In this document: in pieces, positions 61,105-64,000 of the stretch
How the letters are laid out: every line of letters begins with the position of its first letter
How positions within the stretch are numbered: the stretch's first letter is position 1
NCBI GenBank assembly: GCA_965247915.1
Contig: OZ252048.1
Location: 3,100,001-3,164,000 of the forward strand
Reading direction: 5' to 3'
Source: JAKZRT01 sp965247915
GTDB lineage: Bacteria > Pseudomonadota > Alphaproteobacteria > Rhodobacterales > Rhodobacteraceae
Length of the DNA: 64,000 bases
The notes under the pieces: generated by a model
Databases searched by the model: none
Told to the model about the DNA's origin: nothing
The model's input: the letters and a program-made list of their open reading frames with translations, nothing else
Translations under genes and position numbers: made by a program

Positions 61105-61860
61105 GTGACCAATCTGTTGAACGCCCTGACCAAGGCGATCACCAAACAGCGTCGCAAGATGCTGGCCAATGAAATCTTCGCGCGCCACGACGGTGTGGTC
61201 CAGCGTGGCCCTTATATCGGACTGGCGCTGGACGGGTCTTCCAACGTTTCGCGCGGGGCGCTGGGGCTGAAAATTCTGGGCCTCTACGAACCAGCCGTCG
61301 TGGCCGCGATCCGATCAGCGGCACCATTCCGCGACTTCGTGAATTTCGGCGCAGCTGACGGATACATGTCGCTGGGGCCCCTGCAAGCAGGGTATTGCCA
61401 GCGCTGCATCTGCTTTGAACTCACAAGAAAAGGCCGTGCCGCGGTGGCGACCAACGCGACGCTGAACGGGCTGAGCGATCGGGTGATTGTCCGCGGCAAA
61501 GCTGACGCCTCGGTGGCGCGCCAGCTTGGCGAACTTGCCGCCGATCCGGCGGAGATGCTGATCCTGTGCGACATCGAGGGGGCCGAATTTGACCTCCTCA
61601 CCGGGCCGCTGCTTCAGACATTGCGCGGTGCGACCCTGATCGTCGAGCTGCACGATGGCCGCCTGACCGGCGACACGACCCGGCGCGAGGCGCTGATCGG
61701 GCGACTGCCCGAAGGCGCGACGGCCAGCATCCTGCGCGCCGATGCACTGGATTTCGCGGGCATCGAAGACCTCGAAGCGATGCACGACCTCGACCGGGCG
61801 CTGGTAATGTCTGAGGGGCGCAAATCGTTTGGAGAATGGCTGCTGGTTCAATACCCGTAA
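61105..61860 (+). CDS. Methyltransferase-like protein (FkbM/class I SAM-dependent type)
   Basis: The 251-residue product has a Rossmann-like core: FRDFVNFGAADGYMSLGPLQAGY replaces a SAM-binding E/DxGxxxG, then RCICFELTRKGRAAVATNATLNGLSDRVIVRG, and AEMLILCDIEGAEFDLLTGPLLQTLRGATLIVELHD. The CDIEGAEFDLL motif is typical of FkbM methyltransferases. The substrate is unknown, possibly a sugar of a surface polymer. The GTG at 61105 is chosen because GGCGGAG lies seven bases upstream. Confidence 0.75.
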   Translation: MTNLLNALTKAITKQRRKMLANEIFARHDGVVQRGPYIGLALDGSSNVSRGALGLKILGLYEPAVVAAIRSAAPFRDFVNFGAADGYMSLGPLQAGYCQRCICFELTRKGRAAVATNATLNGLSDRVIVRGKADASVARQLGELAADPAEMLILCDIEGAEFDLLTGPLLQTLRGATLIVELHDGRLTGDTTRREALIGRLPEGATASILRADALDFAGIEDLEAMHDLDRALVMSEGRKSFGEWLLVQYP

Positions 61861-61885
61861 TCGGCCTTGCCTGGGCTTCGGATCG

Positions 61886-62137
61886 TCAGCCCGACCGTCC
61901 ACGGGGTTTGAGCAAATAGACCAGCCCCAGCACAATCGCGATGCCAACCAGCGCCTGCGGGGTTACGGCCCCGATTAACAGGATCAGATTGGTCACAACC
62001 GAGATCACATAAGGCCCGGCATCCTCCCCCAGCAAGATATAGACCAGAACGATGAACGCGACCAACGCGAAACCTGCCTCGGTTACCCGCAGGAACATGG
62101 CCGTCAGGTTGCCCATCATGGTCATGAATTTGTTCAT
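61886..62137 (-). CDS. Tiny two-helix membrane protein, paralogue of the upstream gene
   Basis: The 83-residue protein has two membrane helices (GFALVAFIVLVYILLG and ALVGIAIVLGLVYLL) around VISVVTNLILLIGAV, with a basic C-terminus (KPRGRSG). Its pattern aligns with the product of the gene at 62178-62399. Together the pair looks like a recently diverged tandem duplicate. Helix-loop-helix proteins of this size include holins and VirB2-like pilins, but nothing in the sequence assigns a role. Confidence 0.7.
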   Translation of the reverse strand: MNKFMTMMGNLTAMFLRVTEAGFALVAFIVLVYILLGEDAGPYVISVVTNLILLIGAVTPQALVGIAIVLGLVYLLKPRGRSG

Positions 62138-62177
62138 CGTCCTGCCCCTTGCCGGAGGAGGTTACTTCACGCCGGCA

Positions 62178-62399
62178 TCAGCGGTTCTGAAGCACCCAGA
62201 GAACCACGCCAAGTGTTATCAGCCCTGCAAGTCCGGCACCGCCAAGCTCGGTGACCAAAGCCGTGATGTTGCCCACCACGTCTCCTAGAAACGCCATATT
62301 GTTGGCACCGACAAGCAACGAAGCGACAATCGCAAGCGCCAGTAGCGCAATGCCAATGTCCGTCAGTGACGCAATGACTTTTTTTGCGTTATCCATCAT
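62178..62399 (-). CDS. Tiny two-helix membrane protein, first of a tandem pair
   Basis: The 73-residue protein (MMDNAKKVIASLTDIGIALLALAIVASLLVGANNMAFLGDVVGNITALVTELGGAGLAGLITLGVVLWVLQNR) has two hydrophobic helices separated by a polar/Gly-rich middle. It starts with GAGAGTG upstream and lies 40 bases before its paralogue, so the two are probably co-transcribed. Function unknown. Confidence 0.7.
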   Translation of the reverse strand: MMDNAKKVIASLTDIGIALLALAIVASLLVGANNMAFLGDVVGNITALVTELGGAGLAGLITLGVVLWVLQNR

Positions 62400-62696
62400 G
62401 GATCACTCTCCTGTCCCGTTAGGGGTTATTGCGCAGCACGTGCTGCTAGCGGGATATTTCTCGGCTGTACAGGGCGTGAGTCAACCATATTTTGACGGAT
62501 TTACCAGTTTTTGTGGAAAAACGAAATTTTATTACAAAATATAGCCGTGAAATGCAGGAATATTTTGCCATTTCGGTCGAAATTTCGTCCGGCGGTGACG
62601 GAATATGTACGCCTCAGATGCGCAAACAAACTTCCAAAGCGGTTGAAATCGATGGCGTCACTGGCTAAACCGCCACCCTTGGTAAGGGAGGCATCA
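62400..62696. other. AT-rich intergenic stretch
   Basis: This 297-base stretch is clearly AT-richer than its surroundings, especially 62490-62600 (GAAATTTTATTACAAAATA). It lies between divergent genes, so it should hold promoters for the membrane-protein pair and the gene at 62697. No clear -35/-10 pair stands out. Confidence 0.4.
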
Positions 62697-62880
62697 ATGG
62701 GCATCGACAGCGAACGCGACGTTGAAGCAAACTTGCAGATCGGGCCTACGTCCGAGGGCATGGTGCGGCTTTTTATCGAAGCGCAGGGCATCGAAGTTCC
62801 GATGGATTTCGAGCCCGACGAGGCCCTCGAGATTGCCGAGGAAATTCGCGCCGCCGCCAAACGCGCGCGGGCGGTAAGGA

Positions 62881-62891
<11 letters not shown>
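62697..62891 (+). CDS. Small acidic protein (DUF6324-like)
   Basis: The 64-residue product reads MGIDSERDVEANLQIGPTSEGMVRLFIEAQGIEVPMDFEPDEALEIAEEIRAAAKRARAVRIKT. It has a beta-strand pair and a helix, with the motif EVPMDFEPDEALEIAEE that I associate with the alphaproteobacterial DUF6324 family. AGGGAGG lies about six bases before the ATG at 62697. The open frame upstream to 62511 has none of these properties. Its last 11 bases overlap the mmcB-like stop. Confidence 0.7.
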
Positions 62892-63333
<442 letters not shown>

Positions 63334-63434
63334 GCCGAGATTATGAACGAAAAGTGAACATATGCAAGGACCGCACCAAAAACAAAGGCGCGGCACCTAG
63401 GGGACCGCGCCTCTGAATTCGTATCTTTGCCCGG

Positions 63435-64000
63435 TCAGGCGCGCGCGTCGCCCACCAGCCGCCAGATCACCGGGAAGGCAATAACCGCCAGAACCAGTTT
63501 CAGCGCATCGACCCAAATGAAGGTCTTGACGCCGTAATCGTACCAGTTGGCCCATCCGTAGCCCATAAAGCTGGCCCATCCGTAGCCCATAAAGCTGCCC
63601 TCGCCCGCCAGCGCGCCAAAGAGGCCGAACCCCGAAGAAAGCCAAATCACCCCGGGCACATAGACGCACAGAATGCCTGCGGCCATGGCGACAGCCATAC
63701 TGGCCGGCGACCGGTCCCAACCGGCGCGCGCCAGCGCCCCGACCACGTAGGCCGCAATGACAAAGCCCAGGATATATCCGCCGGTCGGCCCCAAAACGTA
63801 AACCGGGCCAATGCCTTTTTCAGGCGTTCCCGCAAAGACCGGCAAGCCCAGAAGACCAAGCGCCACATAGGCCACCACCGTGGCGGCCCCCAGCCGCGGA
63901 CCGTAAGACGCGCCGATGACCATGATCACCAGCATTTGCATGGTGACCGGCACCGGCACCGTCGCCACCTGAATTTTCGCCGATATCCAGAGCGCGATCA
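63435..64000 (-). CDS. bioY: Biotin transporter substrate-specificity protein BioY (5' end outside window)
   Basis: The frame continues to base 64000 without a stop. Visible sequence shows ISAKIQVATVPVPVTMQMLVIMVIGASYGPRLGAATVVAYVALGLLGLPVFAGTPEKGIGPVYVLGPTGGYILGF, the BioY signature, with several membrane helices. BioY binds biotin in the membrane and works alone or with an energy-coupling module. A 24-base tandem duplication inserts an extra SFMGYGWA near the C-terminal third. Confidence 0.95.
   Translation of the reverse strand, partial: IALWISAKIQVATVPVPVTMQMLVIMVIGASYGPRLGAATVVAYVALGLLGLPVFAGTPEKGIGPVYVLGPTGGYILGFVIAAYVVGALARAGWDRSPASMAVAMAAGILCVYVPGVIWLSSGFGLFGALAGEGSFMGYGWASFMGYGWANWYDYGVKTFIWVDALKLVLAVIAFPVIWRLVGDARA
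63548..63595 (-). repeat. 24-bp tandem duplication within bioY
   Basis: Two identical 24-base copies (63548-63571 and 63572-63595) encode SFMGYGWA twice. The frame is kept, so the effect is an eight-residue insertion in a loop before the last membrane helix. Confidence 0.9.

Overview
The window reads as a chromosomal segment of a marine-type alphaproteobacterium of the order Rhodobacterales (Rhodobacteraceae/Roseobacter group). It is GC-rich. It carries an RcGTA-type gene transfer agent cluster next to cysE, a VPLPA-CTERM sorting tail, aerobic CobS/CobT cobaltochelatase genes behind a J-domain gene, a lipoyl-bearing PDH E1-beta, and an RpoH of alphaproteobacterial type. All of this is inferred from protein families; no 16S gene is present.

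Layout. 1-5.7 kb: the 3' end of pepN, an amber-interrupted membrane protein, gatB, a truncated VPLPA-CTERM fragment, a DUF4177-like gene, bolA-like and a J-domain gene. 5.8-10.9 kb: cobS-cobT, an M24 aminopeptidase and a DUF427-type gene. 10.9-19.3 kb: a CLC channel, a D-lactate dehydrogenase-like flavoprotein, two coupled cyclophilins, pgk and class I aldolase, and an aidB-like acyl-CoA dehydrogenase. 19.4-24.1 kb: divIC/ftsB-like and the pyruvate dehydrogenase operon pdhA-(VOC)-pdhB-(small ORF)-pdhC, preceded by a near-perfect 20-bp palindrome. 24.2-26.6 kb: cysK, cysE and a DksA/TraR-type zinc-finger gene.

26.6-42.5 kb holds a syntenic GTA cluster on the minus strand (g1 to g15 plus a DUF2793 fibre-like gene). 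It is damaged in three places. The terminase large subunit has a one-base G-run expansion plus a TGG-to-TGA nonsense change. g15 is split by an IS481-family element with a 6-bp target duplication. An IS630-family element lies about 80 bp upstream of g1, beyond a terminator-like hairpin. The other structural genes remain open, so the inactivation looks recent.

43.7-48.5 kb is a fatty-acid/cell-wall block transcribed leftwards: fabD-fabG-acpP-fabF-mltG. 49.4-50.7 kb is rpsF-rpsR-rplI with a plausible promoter and leader hairpin. 50.9-54.6 kb has a frameshifted OmpA-like gene with a Gly/Asn-rich tail, an unknown gene, tig and a small membrane protein. 54.6-57.4 kb is a small relict island: a 51-bp duplicate of the 3' part of tRNA-Leu(UAG) marks one end and the intact tRNA the other. 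Inside it, a 2OG-Fe(II)-oxygenase-like gene is split by a second IS630-family element. 57.5-64 kb returns to core genes: rpoH, rluD-like, a quinone-reductase-like MDR gene, tRNA-His, a methyltransferase-like gene, a tandem pair of paralogous tiny membrane proteins, mmcB-like, and bioY running off the end.

I found no CRISPR array, no defence system and no clearly unprecedented multigene system. The most informative signals are the step-by-step decay of the GTA, the tRNA-Leu island, and the small paralogous membrane-protein pair.
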